Source: Guadua angustifolia (Eukaryota > Streptophyta > Magnoliopsida > Poales > Poaceae). Taken from it: a stretch of 64,000 nt of DNA. This document shows positions 22,794-34,302 of the stretch, one piece after another. Below the pieces are notes generated by a model. That model was not told where the DNA came from. It was given only the letters and a program-made list of their open reading frames with translations, and ran no database searches. The translations under genes were made by a program, and so were the position numbers. How positions within the stretch are numbered: position 1 is the first letter of the stretch; each line of letters begins with the position of its first letter. The stretch covers positions 868,001 to 932,000 of the forward strand of contig CM070506.1 of the NCBI GenBank assembly GCA_036346375.1, read 5' to 3'.

Positions 22794-24599
22794 ATTTTTG
22801 CAAAAGAAAGTTTTTTGTGCATACAGTACTAGTCACATGATTAGTGACTAGTATGCATATTTTCAATGTTGAAAATACATCCATATACAATATTATACAT
22901 TTAATAACAAAAGCTATTTATACAAATAAGTCTTACAAGACGGAAAATAATGCATCAAAAATTCAAAATCCTTGTGGTATGCCCATACAAATACTTAGAT
23001 AATTGACAATGTATAAACCCTAGAAAAAACTCGTCAATGTAATCAGCATGACCTTCATAGAAATATGTGTCTTCTGGGATTTCGTTCTCTTCACCTACTA
23101 AATCAACAAATAAAGCAAGATTGAGTACTTGTGTACTCAGCAATACTTATAATGTATCACAAATGCAGATATAGTAGATGCAGGCTATGTCATTGGAAAG
23201 GCTTCTACGGTTATTTTGCAGAAAGCGAATTTGAGTCATAAATATAAAGTAATAGATTATAAACAGAATTTATAAAAGCAACTATGACTGATATTAAAAT
23301 AAGAGTAGAGTAACATATCTCATTCCACAGTCATCCATGACTATAAATATCGCATTAATTCATTGCCAATCCCTGGCATAAAACAATAACTTTCCAAACA
23401 ACATTTTCAGTTCATTCATTTTTGAAAATACCAAAACATCTAACTAGTGCCAGTTCACCAAGTGTCCTGTGACTACGAGAACGGCTTTTTGAAAAGATTT
23501 ACACTCTGTAGAGATGTATAGCTTTACTCACAAAAAATAATCAACTCTTGTGCATTCGATATTAACACTTCCTTTAGTGTGCCACATAGAGATCATAACA
23601 TAACCATTATATTACCTATGCCTAACTTTGCACCAGCTCGGTGATAACTAACCTATGCTATGGCAGCAGAAGATATTTATACAATTATTGTACTGTGAAT
23701 GGTTATACACTTCATTGTACTACTAGAGGCAATCCTTATCCTACTATAGAAAGAAATTTCAGGTCATGATTTTACTTATGTGATTTTACAAAATTCTGAC
23801 AATGCAACTGTGTCCAATATTTATTTTCTGATTTTATTTTTATGAGTCTTCAAATGAGGTTTATTTCCTTTAAAATTTTTTGGTGTGATTCTATGGGTTT
23901 ATAGAGGTCACTATAAAATTTTCGGATGATGATCAATTCTATTTATTTTTATACACTTTGCTCATCGACAATGCTTATCTTTGCTTCTAATTGGCTTTCT
24001 ATTTTTGATTTTATAAATGTATCAGATAAAGTTATTTATTTTTAAACTTTTTATGTAGTGTATTTTTATACTTTATATGATTTAATAAAAATTTCAGAAT
24101 ATTATCTTGTTAGTATATTTTAAATTAATTATGACAATACTACTGTTCTTAGTCTTGGAATATTGTTTTTGATTTCTTATCTACATTATATCTTTTCACA
24201 TTGCTCTGAAACTTTGTATGTTAGTTCCTTTGATGCTGTGGACGATACCATAAAAATCTTAGAGGATGATCATTCTTAGATATTTTTAAAAAATTCTGAC
24301 AATGTCTATGTTCTTTGTTTTCAAATACTATATTGATTTTCTTTAAGGTACTAAATGCATTCAAACTCTTTTGAGACTTTTTGTGATCATTCTGGAGATG
24401 GATTACGATTTATAGAGATTTTATTCAGATTTTATGTTTGTTTGATTTTGGGTTTTACAAAGAAATGTAATAATATAAAAGAGTTTTCTTAAAGACCAAA
24501 AATCCAAGAAAAATTCAGAAAGGATGGAAAATCAGGATAAAATAATAATTCCAATTAAAATTTATATTTTACCTATTTTTAAATTTTTCGGGATGTTAT
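22794..24599 (-). mobile_element. Second chromovirus-type LTR remnant (minus)
   Basis: Carries the same kinds of landmark as the other two minus LTRs (TGTGTACTCAGCAATACT near 23130, ACACTTCCTTTAGTGTGCC near 23565) and ends CGGGATGTTATA at about 24599, one base off the usual GGGATGTTACA. The start is not identifiable. Very AT-rich, no coding potential. Confidence 0.55.
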
Positions 24600-26678
24600 A
24601 ATATAGCGAGTAATAGAAATACTTTTAACAAATTAACGATTAAATTTGATTTCTACTACCTACTATGTACTACCAGTATAATATATTATAAAATTTCTCC
24701 GAATATTTGAGAAGCTATGTGAAATCAGCATCTTGGTGCATGCAGGAGAGGAGTGCAAAGAGGACGCTGTTTGAAATTGAGGCATATACATGAAAGAGGA
24801 GGTCGGATGACCAGGAGGGGAGCCAATTGCCACCAGTACATTGCGGACAAGACTGTACGGTTTTTTGATCATTTAGGATGTTCTCTGATTGTCCTCTAGC
24901 TTCCCTACTAAAATCCTTCCTGGCCATAATCATGTGAGCTGCTCAAGTCCAACAAAGATGTGTGTATGCGCAGTATGAACATTATGAACAAATGTGGTTT
25001 TCCCGTATTTTGTTTTAAAATTTTGGTGAAATGGCATACAAATTTTGTTGTCTGTATTATCACAGATCAAGGTGTCAAATTGATAAATTGGTACATGGAT
25101 TCTATATATCATAAATAGATTAAGTCTTTTCTGCCTATATCATATGGAATCTGTCCTGCCTTCATGTGCAGTTCCATACAATGTTGTGAAGCTCACCATG
25201 TTTTATTTTGTTCCATATTTCAGTTGTTGGGCTCCTCGAAGGATGTGAGCAACAGACATCCTCTGCTTTTTTGGTAGCACTTCTTCTCTTCTCACTTTCT
25301 ACAATTCTACTTGAATATAATTTTATTCTTTGTGATAATTGATGATCATATGTCCCAAATACTGAAGGAGACAACATGAATGGACGTCGATACTAGCCAG
25401 AGTTTCAAGGCGATGGCCACAGATTCAAAGGTAAAAGCTTTTCTAAACATGGTCTCTGTTCTTTCCAATAGATTGGTAAAATTTTTTTGGGTTTAACAGA
25501 GCTAAGAATCACTTTGTCAGAGGACATACGCATAGGTAAGAAACAAGAGAGGTACACAGATGTCAAGTTCAGGTTCGTGTGTACTTGGTGATAAGCTAGT
25601 TTCTTGAGGGTGGGATCCAGCAATAGGGCGAGGTGCCACGCCGGCCGGACCCCTTCCCTCCACCGCCACCGCCATGGCCTCGGCGGCACTGGAGCTCCTC
25701 TGTTGTCTCGGGGAGGAAGATGGCTTGCTTGTTGGCCATTATTCGCATTCGGAGCCAACTGTCCTAGCCCGCCATGCCACATCAAGGCATCAGGCTCTCA
25801 CCCACCGCTAGCTCGTGGTGGCGTGACGGCGTCTGGAGGCGGGCACAGCTGAGGCCGGCGGCGGCGGAGACGTGGAATGTGGCGAGGCGTAGTGGTGCCG
25901 GCCGTATTCAGTGTTGGACCATGACGATAATAGATGCGCCTCTGTTGCCTGCAGGGGGCCATTGCTTAATCGATTGATTAAAGTCGCGCGTGAGACTCGT
26001 GAATGCGTTGGATCATCCATCGAATTAATTGAAGCATGCATGCATAAGAGCAGCTACCAGCACTGCAGCCTGCAGCCAACAGGAGCTTGCTAGCAATGCA
26101 TTCATTCATTCGTTCATTCATTCGTTCCAGATCTGTTTTAGTATTTCCTATAGCGCTTTCACTGCTATAATGAGGCCTCCTTCATTTCAGCTTCTGCTTA
26201 AAAACAAAGCGGATTGTCTATCGAACGGGAGGATTCTGAACAGCTTCTCCTATAATCAGAAGCTGCTCACATTAAATGCTAATTTGCTTTCTATTTGACA
26301 GTAGAAGGCCACACTGTTAAGGGATTCGATCGGTATATTTGGCTCGACCAAATTAATATTAGTGTATTGCAGTTGCAGGAAAGGAGGAGCAAGAACCGGA
26401 GAAGGAACCTCTGTAGACCACAACTGAGTCCGCATTCATCTTCAGAAAATCAGGCAAGCTACCTTTGATCACTTTGAGCACGAGTAATTTGTACAGAAAT
26501 TGTTTTCTACTAAGACAAGAACACCATATGCATAAAAGGGAATTTTGGAACAAAATATGTGTTCGATGTGATAACCGATCAAAGTGTATGCTAGTGAGAT
26601 CAGTTGATGGAGCAGCTGACCTACAAATAATTTCTCCACATACAAAGTGTATGCTAGTGTACGTAGTATTAGGGGGAG
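24600..26678. other. Mosaic intergenic DNA, no gene recognised
   Basis: Contains a GC-rich patch (about 25600-25960) with a short 45-codon frame from ATG 25673 (MASAALELLCCLGEEDG) that is not recognised and has no extension, and a CATT/CGTT tetranucleotide run near 26098-26130. The patch looks like a fragment of a gene edge rather than a gene. Confidence 0.4.
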
Positions 26679-27060
26679 TGATGGGATCCAATTCTAATGC
26701 CAATGAGGTGTATTAGTGCCGCCGCTGAGCTTCTTCGCCGGATTCTGTCGCCGTCGAAGGGTCTCCATCTTCATCATCTACACAGTCGGATTTGCCGTCT
26801 CGTGTTCTACAAGGTGCCAACCTTAACTTTGCCGGGTATTATCCGAGGCCACCGTCACCAGGAGCTTGATGTCGCCGCTTTCAGCGTGCCACCGCTCGTC
26901 GTCGATCGCCAGCGGTGAAACTAACCACAGTCATGTGGATCGCCGTGTCATGTTCTGACTGGTGGTATCATTCGCTTGCCCGTAGTCACCGTCACCGCCA
27001 TTGCCGGAATTAAGCGGCCACTCGCCGATGTTCGCCGGTGACCATCATGAAGGGGAACAG
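26470..27060 (+). mobile_element. Possible copia 3' end: purine tract and LTR start
   Basis: TTAGGGGGAG at 26669-26678 followed by TGATGGGATCC looks like a copia polypurine tract next to an LTR start. Just upstream a frame ends SVDGAADLQ, reminiscent of the copia RNase H end (VDQxADxxTK). The LTR would run rightwards through the GC-richer tract 26700-27060, but its end was not found. Tentative. Confidence 0.3.
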
Positions 27061-27663
27061 GTAAGCTATTTTAGTGTAAATTCAAAATTTTTACCGCATA
27101 ACTAAGGAAACCATTGCAAGTTATGGATCATAGAATTACCACTAGACGTACAGACTTGTAGCAGAAGTAGAGTCGATGTAGCGTATCTGTGCGGTTGTAG
27201 TTGTACAAGTCTCGCGGTTCCTTCAACAGCTCATCGTGACCATCACAGGTTGCATATCGTCCTCGTGACCGTCGTAGGTTGCAAAACTTTCAGATTTGGA
27301 ACCATACCTTTTGGCTCTTCCTTTCTGTTCTTTTGTATTCTTTCTTCTCCTTCCATGTTCTTTCTCTCTGCTTCTGATTGATCTAGTGGACGAAATTTTT
27401 GTGGTTGTTCTTTTTTTTTTTTAACTTGGTGGCCAAGCTCCCTTTTTCTTACTTGCTGGTGAAATTCTGGTTCAGTAAAAACCTAATAGATGGGCTCATT
27501 CAGTTGTTTTGAAACGAAAATGAAATGGAGCGTTTTTTGTTGACCTGCACTGTAGCCAAATATACTGACTTTTAGTCAACCTCGGCCCGCCCAACCCACT
27601 GGAGATATTTCCCATCCGAAACTGCTATATATATCTGTCGAATGTTTTTTTTTTCCGGCATTT
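27061..27663. other. Intergenic stretch, nothing recognised
   Basis: AT-rich with several T homopolymers and no supported gene. Confidence 0.4.
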
Positions 27664-27820
27664 TCAGTCAAATTTGTAGCCACTTGATTTGGTTTGAGAT
27701 TTAATTTGTAGCCAGTTGATTTGGTTTCAGTCAAATTTGTAGCCACTTGATTTGGTTTCAGTTAAATTTGTAGCCACTTGATTTGGTTTCAGTTAAATTT
27801 GTAGCCACTTGATTTGGTTT
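27664..27820. repeat. Minisatellite, five ~31-bp units
   Basis: The unit contains AAATTTGTAGCCACTTGATT and is repeated five times. The last three units are nearly identical; the second is the most diverged (GCCAGTTG). Confidence 0.9.
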
Positions 27821-28345
27821 GCTACATATATCCGAAACTACTCCTTTCCCCTTTCCTCCCTCTGCAGATTTTTTTATCACGTCTTCTCAAGCACGGCTAG
27901 CACTGTCATGCTCAAGGACATCATTTTCTTACTCGGATTAATTACTATAAGCTTCACACTGTGCAATAAATAGTATGAGATTTAATTGGTCAAGATGAGT
28001 GTAACACAATAAATTTCACTATGCTAACATTTGCTACATCATGTGGTTACTTTTTGAACATCATTGTCAGTTTTGTCAGATCAGCTGTCACTGGTTTAGG
28101 CAATTAGGTTTTTTTTTTTTTCTAGATTTTCTGTTTCGTAAAAATTTTCAGCCTTTGAATTGCCACTTTGTTATTTTGCTCCTTTGACCTTTTGTCAGTT
28201 TTTTTTCCCTTTGCTAATATATCAATTCCCCGATGTCAGTTTTTAAATTGGTATTATGTTTTTTTTTGTCTTGGTGCAGTTTTCTTATTTTCTCCCCGTG
28301 TTTGTATTGGTTTCATTTTCTTGTTGTTTTCTTTTGCGGAATGAC
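27821..28345. other. Intergenic stretch upstream of the first reductase gene
   Basis: Poly-T rich and unstructured. No supported gene and no clear promoter element. Confidence 0.4.
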
Positions 28346-28349
28346 TTAT

Positions 28350-28536
28350 GATCGGACGTCTGATTTTTTCGAACGCTGCAACATTTTTCTCCTATGCATG
28401 AATTTTTTTTATTACGCGTGCAACATTTTCCTTCGATAACATTAAAAACGTGCGCGTGAAAAAAATGTTGCAGATGTTGAGAAAAAAATGTTGCACCGAC
28501 GTGTTTGAAGAAAAACGCTGGCATCGGACGTCCGAC
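28350..28536. mobile_element. Foldback MITE about 120 bp upstream of the first reductase
   Basis: Terminal segments are inverted copies: TCGGACGTCTGAT at the left and ATCGGACGTCCGA at the right. Inverted GCAACATTTTT / AAAAATGTTGC lie further inside, with an AAACGCTG/AACGCTGC-type block between. The whole ~187 bp can fold back. No transposase and no clear target duplication. It falls in the likely promoter of the gene at 28653. Confidence 0.65.
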
Positions 28537-28652
28537 TGCTAGCACTCACCTTTCTTTTGTTATGGTATGACATGATTTTTGTTACGCATATAATCCTTTT
28601 GTTACGCACTCACCTAACCTGATAGTGCGTGCAAGCAACTCCAGAGCCATCC

Positions 28653-29709
28653 ATGCCGCGGCTGCAGCCGGTGCTCCTGCTCTGCCGCCTCGGCCCGGCC
28701 ATCCTCGCCGACCTCGCCGCCCGCTTCCGCCTTCTCGACCTCTACGCCTCCGCGCTCCCCGTCGATGCCTTCCTCGCCGCCGCCGCCTCGGACGCCGACC
28801 CCCCGCGCGTCGCGCTCGTCGTCAGCAGCGGGCCGGTCCGCGTCGACGCCGCCTTCCTCGATGCCGTCCAGTCGCTCAGCTGCGTCGTCTCCGTCAGCGC
28901 CGGCCTCAACAACATCGACCTCCCCGAGTGCGCCCGCCGCGGCGTCGCCGTCGCCAACGCCGGCGGCATCTTCGCGGCCGACGTCGCCGACTACGCCGTC
29001 GGCCTGCTAGTCGACGCGCTCCGCCGCGTCTCCGCCGGCGAGCGCTACGTCCGCAGCGGCCTCTGGCCTGAGCGCGGCGACTTCCTCCCCCTCGGCTCCA
29101 AGGTCCACTACACATTAACTAATTAGTATCTGCTTAATTCTTTACCAGCAAATCAAGCAACGGCGGGCGGTTTCTTGTGCGCAGATCGGCGGGAAGCGCG
29201 TGGGCATCATCGGCCTAGGCAACATCGGGTCGGCGATCGCGAGGAGGCTGGAGGCGTTTGGCTGCGTCGTCTCCTACCACTCCCGGCGGCGAAAGGATGA
29301 GGCCTCCTACGCTTACTTCCCTAGCGCCCGCGACCTCGCGGCGCACTCGGACGTGCTCATCGTGGCGTGCGCGCTGACGGACGAGACCCGGCACATCGTG
29401 AACAAGGACGTGCTGCACGCGCTGGGGGAGGGCGGCGTGGTAGTGAACATCGCGCGCGGGGCGAACGTGGACGTGGCGGAGCTTGTGAGCGCGCTCAGGG
29501 AGGGGAGGGTCGCCGGCGCGGGGCTCGATGTCTTCGAGGACGAGCCCAAAGTGCCGGCGGAGCTGCTGGGGATGGACAACGTGGTGCTGACGCCACACGC
29601 GGCCGTGTTCACCCCGGAGTCTATGTCGGACCTGCGCCGCCTGATCGTCGCGAACCTCGAGGCGTTCTTCTCCGGCGAGCCGTTGCTCACGCCTGTCGTC
29701 TCCGACTGA
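28653..29709 (+). CDS. Hydroxyphenylpyruvate / glyoxylate-hydroxypyruvate reductase (HPR3-like), first tandem copy
   Basis: A 324-residue D-isomer-specific 2-hydroxyacid dehydrogenase from two exons (28653-29102 and 29185-29709) joined in phase 0 across an 82-nt GT-AG intron. The ATG at 28653 (MPRLQPVLLL) is the first plausible start. Residues 1-~105 form the substrate-domain start. The Rossmann nucleotide site is GLGNIG (160-165) followed by YHSRRR (181-186); the basic residues after the second strand suggest NADPH. The catalytic triad is Arg241 (NIARGA), Glu270 (VFEDEP) and His288 (LTPHAA). Family enzymes reduce hydroxypyruvate, glyoxylate or 4-hydroxyphenylpyruvate, usually in the cytosol; no targeting peptide is visible. 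The substrate here is inferred. A paralogue follows at 31462 with the intron at the same protein position. A MITE lies just upstream and a LINE fragment begins ~120 bp after the stop. Confidence 0.92.
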
Positions 29710-29829
29710 AACACACAAGAGCCTCAAAATTTGGGCTTGCCATTTACAGTGCACCTGTTGTTGTGACAGAGCTTAGAATAAGAGCTCGGTTGTGGCCTCG
29801 CTCCCCTCCCCTCAATTTGTGGATCCAAA

Positions 29830-31225
29830 ATTAAATATCTTGGTATTCCTCTTTATTATGATAAGATTAATAAGAAAGATTTACCGTCTTTAGTTGATAA
29901 AACTTTGAAGAGAATTGCAGGCTGGAGAGGCAAATTACTTTCTTATGGTGGGCGGCTAACTCTTATTAAAGCCTGTTTAGCGAGCATTCCTGTTTACTTG
30001 CTGTTTTTTTCAAGTTTCCTAAATGGGCTCTGGATATTTTGAATTCTCATATGTCAAACTGTCTTTGGAACGATTTCGAAGGTCATCATAAGCTTCATTT
30101 AGCCAATTGGCATTTAGTTTGCATGAAAAAGGAGTTTGGTGGACTCGAGATCCCTAATATTAGAGATTTAAACTTGTGCCTGCTAGCTTCTTGGACTAAG
30201 GGGTTATATGCTAATGAAAACAAACTGTGGGTTGATTTGGTTAAATTTAAATACAAGATTGATAATCCCAATATTTTTGCTTACCATCCCGATCATTCAT
30301 CTGGTTTTTGGAAAGGGGTTCTTTGGGCGGCTCAGGCTACTAAATTTGGGTACAGGTGGTCTGTAGGTAATGGTAAAAAAGTAAGATTTTGGGAAGACAC
30401 TTGGTTTGGTGTTTCTTGTTTAGCTATTCAATTTTAGGATCTTTATGCTCTGGTCAATGAAAAAGGTAGTACTCTTTCAGATATTTGGGATGGATCGAAT
30501 GTTAGATGTACCTTTAGAAGATCCTTTTCGGAAAATTTAATGATTAGATGGTTTGAGCTAGTGGAGGTGGTAAAGAGTATTACTCTTTCTGATGAGGATG
30601 ATTCATTAGTTTGGCAATACTTTAGCAAGAGTATTTACTCAGTTAAATATCTTTATGCTATTATCAATTTCAGGGGGGTTGTCTCAGTTTTTATTCCCGC
30701 TATTTGAAAGTTGATTGTTCGCCTAAGAGTTCAGGTTTTTCTTTGGCTTCTTGCTCATAATAAAATCATGACTAAAGACAATTTATTGAAGAGAGGCATT
30801 GATAAGGAAAATGCTTGTTATTGCTGCGATGAAATTGAATCGGTTAATCATATCTCTTTTGAGTGTGTTGTGGCTAAAAACGTTTGGCGTTTGATCTCTG
30901 ATTTCTTTGATGTTAATGTCAGGACTAATTTTGAATCTGTGGCTTATTTTTGGCTGAGCAACTCTAAGAACGGTGCTTTAAACTCGATTTGTGTTGCTAC
31001 CTTTTAGAGTATTTGAAAAATTAGAAATGTTGAGTAGATTTTTGTTAGCCTGGAAAGTATGGTGATTTTGTGGACTGTTTTCGGGTTCTGTTTTTTTTGT
31101 TGGTGGTGTCCTGTGATGTTGGGTTGGAGGTTGTGATGCTATGTCTGGACATTAACTGAGCTAACATTGGTTTCTTAAATGGAATCGGATCATCATCTTT
31201 GATGGCCTTTTGATTAAAAAAAAAA
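29830..31225 (+). mobile_element. 5'-truncated L1-type LINE, dead
   Basis: Starts inside the reverse transcriptase (IKYLGIPL at 29830, then GWRGKLLSYGGRLTLIKACL) and continues through KEFGGLEIPNIRDLNLCLLA to the zf-RVT domain (about 30711-30900) with its CX2C...H...C cluster (ACYCCDEIESVNHISFEC). It ends in a short A-run at 31216-31225. Damage: one T missing from a T-run near 30005 shifts the frame, and two in-frame stops (TAG 30435-30437, TGA 30705-30707) replace expected tryptophans. Same strand as the two flanking genes. Exact target duplications could not be identified. Confidence 0.85.
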
Positions 31226-31461
31226 GATCAAACAAGCTCTGCGGATTCAAGAATATTCGTACCACTGGCACATTCTCTTGCTTCTTCCTCCGGCTGGTTG
31301 GAATCCCAGAAATTTCTTGTCGTCTACCAGACTCAAAACAACCACCAGTGAGCATCAGATGGCAATCATGGCACACCTAACGTGGTTGATTAATTAATTC
31401 TTCCCCCAAAACAAAACAGCAGCTAGCGAACGGAACGACCGCATCCAGAGCAAAAATCAAC
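31226..31461 (+). promoter_or_regulatory. Short upstream region of the second reductase
   Basis: Only about 236 bases separate the LINE tail from the ATG at 31462, so the proximal promoter must lie here, or the LINE has displaced distal elements. No convincing TATA box was found. Confidence 0.3.
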
Positions 31462-32905
31462 ATGCCGCCTCCGCCCACCGAGAAGCCGCTGGTGCTCCTG
31501 TCGCGGCCGCTCTTCCCGGAGTTCGCTGCCGCGCTCGCTGAGCGCTTCCGCTTCGCTCTGGTCGCCGACGCCGAAGCGGATGCCGCCGCGGAGGCGCGGG
31601 TCCTGCTCGTGCCGGGCCTCGCGCCGGTCACCGTCGAAATTGTGGACAGGCTCCCGGCGCTCGAGCTCGTGGCGGCCACGTCCGTTGGCGTTGACCACAT
31701 CGACCTCCGCGCCTGCCAGCGCCGTGGGATCATCGTAACCAACGCCGGCCCCGCCTTCTCGGTCGACACGGCTGACTACGCCGTCGGGTTGCTCGTCGCC
31801 GTGCTCCGCCGGGTGGCCGCTGCCGAGGCCTACCTCCGGCGCGGAAAGTGGGAGACGGAAGGCAGCTATCCTCTGGCCACCAAGGTTAGTTACAAGTTTG
31901 CTGTACAAATTTTCTACAGCTTTCAATTTCGATTTTATAAAATTATAGATTTTGGTAAAACTTACATCATAAATCTATAAGTTTTTAATCAATGGTTTAT
32001 TATAATAGGTCTAATAAAATAAGCTCACATGACAATCTTACACTTTCCAATTTCTAGTATACTCACATCTAGACTATCATTTTGACATTTTTATGACACA
32101 GGTTCTTATAAAATATATAGTTTTGTAAAATAGCAACCGTAAAATAGCAACTTTGATATGTATCTTTTGATATTTTGTTAAAAAAAGAATACAGTCTTCC
32201 TACGAAATTTACCGGAGCCCTATCAAACACACCTTACTGTATGAGTGTACGGTAATTCAAGCCGCCAAGATAGCGCCTTGGCTCACCGCCTACCCAAGCC
32301 GCCGCTTGAGGAGACGCCGCCGCTTGCAAGCGAGTCTTGATGACAGCTATATCGATCACATATTTGCGTGCAATGCAATGCAGGTGAGCGGCAAGCGAGT
32401 CGGGATCGTCGGGCTCGGGAGCATCGGATCGCTCGTCGCACGGCGGCTCGCCGCCTTCGGGTGCACCATCGCCTACCACTCGAGGTCGCCCAAGCCGTCC
32501 GTCCCCTACAAGTTCTTCCCCGCCGTGCGCGACCTCGCCGCCGACAGCGACGTCCTGGTGCTGTCGTGCGCGCTGACAGTGGACACCAGGCACATGGTCA
32601 ACCGGGAGGTCATGGAGGCGCTGGGCAAGTACGGCGTGCTGATCAACGTCGGCCGGGGCAGCCTCGTCGACGAGCCGGAGCTGGTCAGGTGCTTGCAGGA
32701 GGGCATCATCGGCGGCGCGGGCCTGGACGTGTACGAGAACGAGCCGGCCGTGCCGCCGGAACTGTTCGCCATGGACAACGTGGTGCTGTCGGACCACAGG
32801 GCCGTGATCACGCCGGAGTCCTTCCGCGGCGTGCTCGATCTCGTCACCGCCAACCTGGACGCCTTCTTCTCGGGGAGGCCTCTGCTCAGCCCTGTGTCAC
32901 TCTGA
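31462..32905 (+). CDS. Hydroxyphenylpyruvate / glyoxylate-hydroxypyruvate reductase (HPR3-like), second tandem copy
   Basis: A 314-residue paralogue of the gene at 28653, encoded by exons 31462-31884 and 32384-32905 with a 499-nt GT-AG intron in phase 0 at the equivalent site. The start is ATG 31462 (MPPPPTEKPLVLL). Shared features are TSVGVDHIDL, ADYAVGLLV, GLGSIG (151-156) and YHSRSPK after the second Rossmann strand (NADPH-type). The catalytic residues are Arg232 (NVGRGS), Glu261 (VYENEP) and His279. The residue before the catalytic His is Asp278, where the first copy has Pro287. By eye about half of residues match the first copy, so the duplication is not recent. Role as for the first copy: NADPH reduction of small or aromatic 2-oxoacids; the precise substrate is not known from sequence. 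Confidence 0.92.
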
Positions 32906-34105
32906 AATGCAGGTAGCGACACACGGAAAACACAATTAACGTGCTGCTCATTTATCTGCTATAAGATTAACTATGTATGAAACCAGCAACGCTACTAAAT
33001 AATGGCAATATCACAGGTCACCCGACCTCTGCAGCTCTGCAAAATTGATCACTCCTGTAGTTTCACCAGTACTTTCAACGATTGAATTCTTGTTCAGATA
33101 CGTTCTTCTGTGCCTAATCAAATAAGTTTCAAGTGAAGGCGACATAGATCAGCTTGCAAGGATCTAACTATGCTAGCCAAATCTGTCTAGGATTCCAAGT
33201 GCTCGTTGATCTCTTCAGGTTCCCTGTTACAAAGCCAACTTAAGCATATGTAATGCGCGCAGGAGTACTTTGTAACACTGGAATTTTAGAAACACAGACA
33301 ATGTCTATCTGTTAGCTGAATTATTTGGTTAGTGGTTCAGTTTCTGGATACATGGTAGGTAAAGTGATACAATGGGATGGTTAGCTTAGTGTTTCAATTT
33401 TTGAATACTTGCAGGTAAAAATTTGAATTAATCAAATTGTCAAGAACCAGCAAACAGAAATAGTGCTAGAAAGTGGGAGAGAACAAATGGAGTGATTTGG
33501 GGAGCAACCGTCAGATATGTATATACTGTATACATTGAGTTCATCTGGGCTAGCTAACTGCTCACTGTTGATTCCTCATCCCCTGCTTGGAGTATAAATA
33601 GTTTTTACATTCTGGTCGAATTTGTAAATCTAAACAACATGTACTATAAGTGGTTAGTTTATGTCAAATCATGGTTCTGAATACTGCGCATATTCATGCC
33701 TTGTAATTTCTCTGAAGAAGTACCATACATGAAAATATTAGGAGACATGTTTATATTGATAATACAGATTTTAAATAAGGAATTAGTACTTGCTATATGT
33801 ATGCTTTAGGTGTGTCCGACAAACTTGTTGATGCATTTCAATCACTGTATTTGGCATAACTGGTTACTGTAAGTGCATCTGAAATCATAACGGCTCTTCA
33901 CATGTCTTTGCTCGGTTTCTGCATTGAAAACTTATGTGATGTGTTGAAGCCTGCAGTTTATATATTGAAACCCCTTACATCTATTAGCATTTAATCACAA
34001 AATTCGTTTATTTTTCCCAAAAGCATCCAAACATAAATTTTGAAAAATTCATGTATATTAGATTTTCTTGAATTGGAAGTTGTTGAATTTGAGTTGAATT
34101 GGTAG
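32906..34105. other. Downstream region of the second reductase, no gene
   Basis: No coding potential. AT-rich, unique-looking; the first ~100 bases probably contain the 3' UTR. Confidence 0.4.
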
Positions 34106-34302
34106 TAGTGTTCTGAAAAGCTAGCTGTAGCTACACTATAACTTTTTTGGACCCAACATGAAGCTATGGTTCAATGTTTTACTACATTAGCTATAAGCGT
34201 TATAGTTAGCAATTGCTCCTCTATGTGTCATAGCTTGTAGCTAATGATAGCTCCGCTATCCCACGTAGCTTAGGTACCCACGGCTCAAAACATTAGGCTC
34301 AT
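34106..34302. mobile_element. Possible small inverted-repeat element
   Basis: TAGTGTTCTGA at the left and TCAAAACATTA at the right are imperfect inverted repeats enclosing ~170 bp rich in AGCT words (GCTAGCTGTAGCTAC). Part of a similar sequence (TGTAGCTTTTTTGGAACC) occurs near 34660. No target duplication was found. Confidence 0.35.

Noticed and set aside
28625..29126. Alternative frames and antisense frames over the first reductase (for example 28625-29071 and the minus-strand 29215-29754)
   Set aside because: They are Arg/Ala/Pro-rich shadows of the GC-rich true exons, with no domain and no splice support.
29815..31255. Target duplication of the LINE (GGATCCAAAATT versus GGATTCAAGAAT)
   Set aside because: Only partly matching and separated from the A-run by ~14 bases; not strong enough to report.
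32234..32922. Antisense and alternative frames over exon 2 of the second reductase
   Set aside because: Shadows of the real exon; the plus frame has the full dehydrogenase motif set and correct splice phase.
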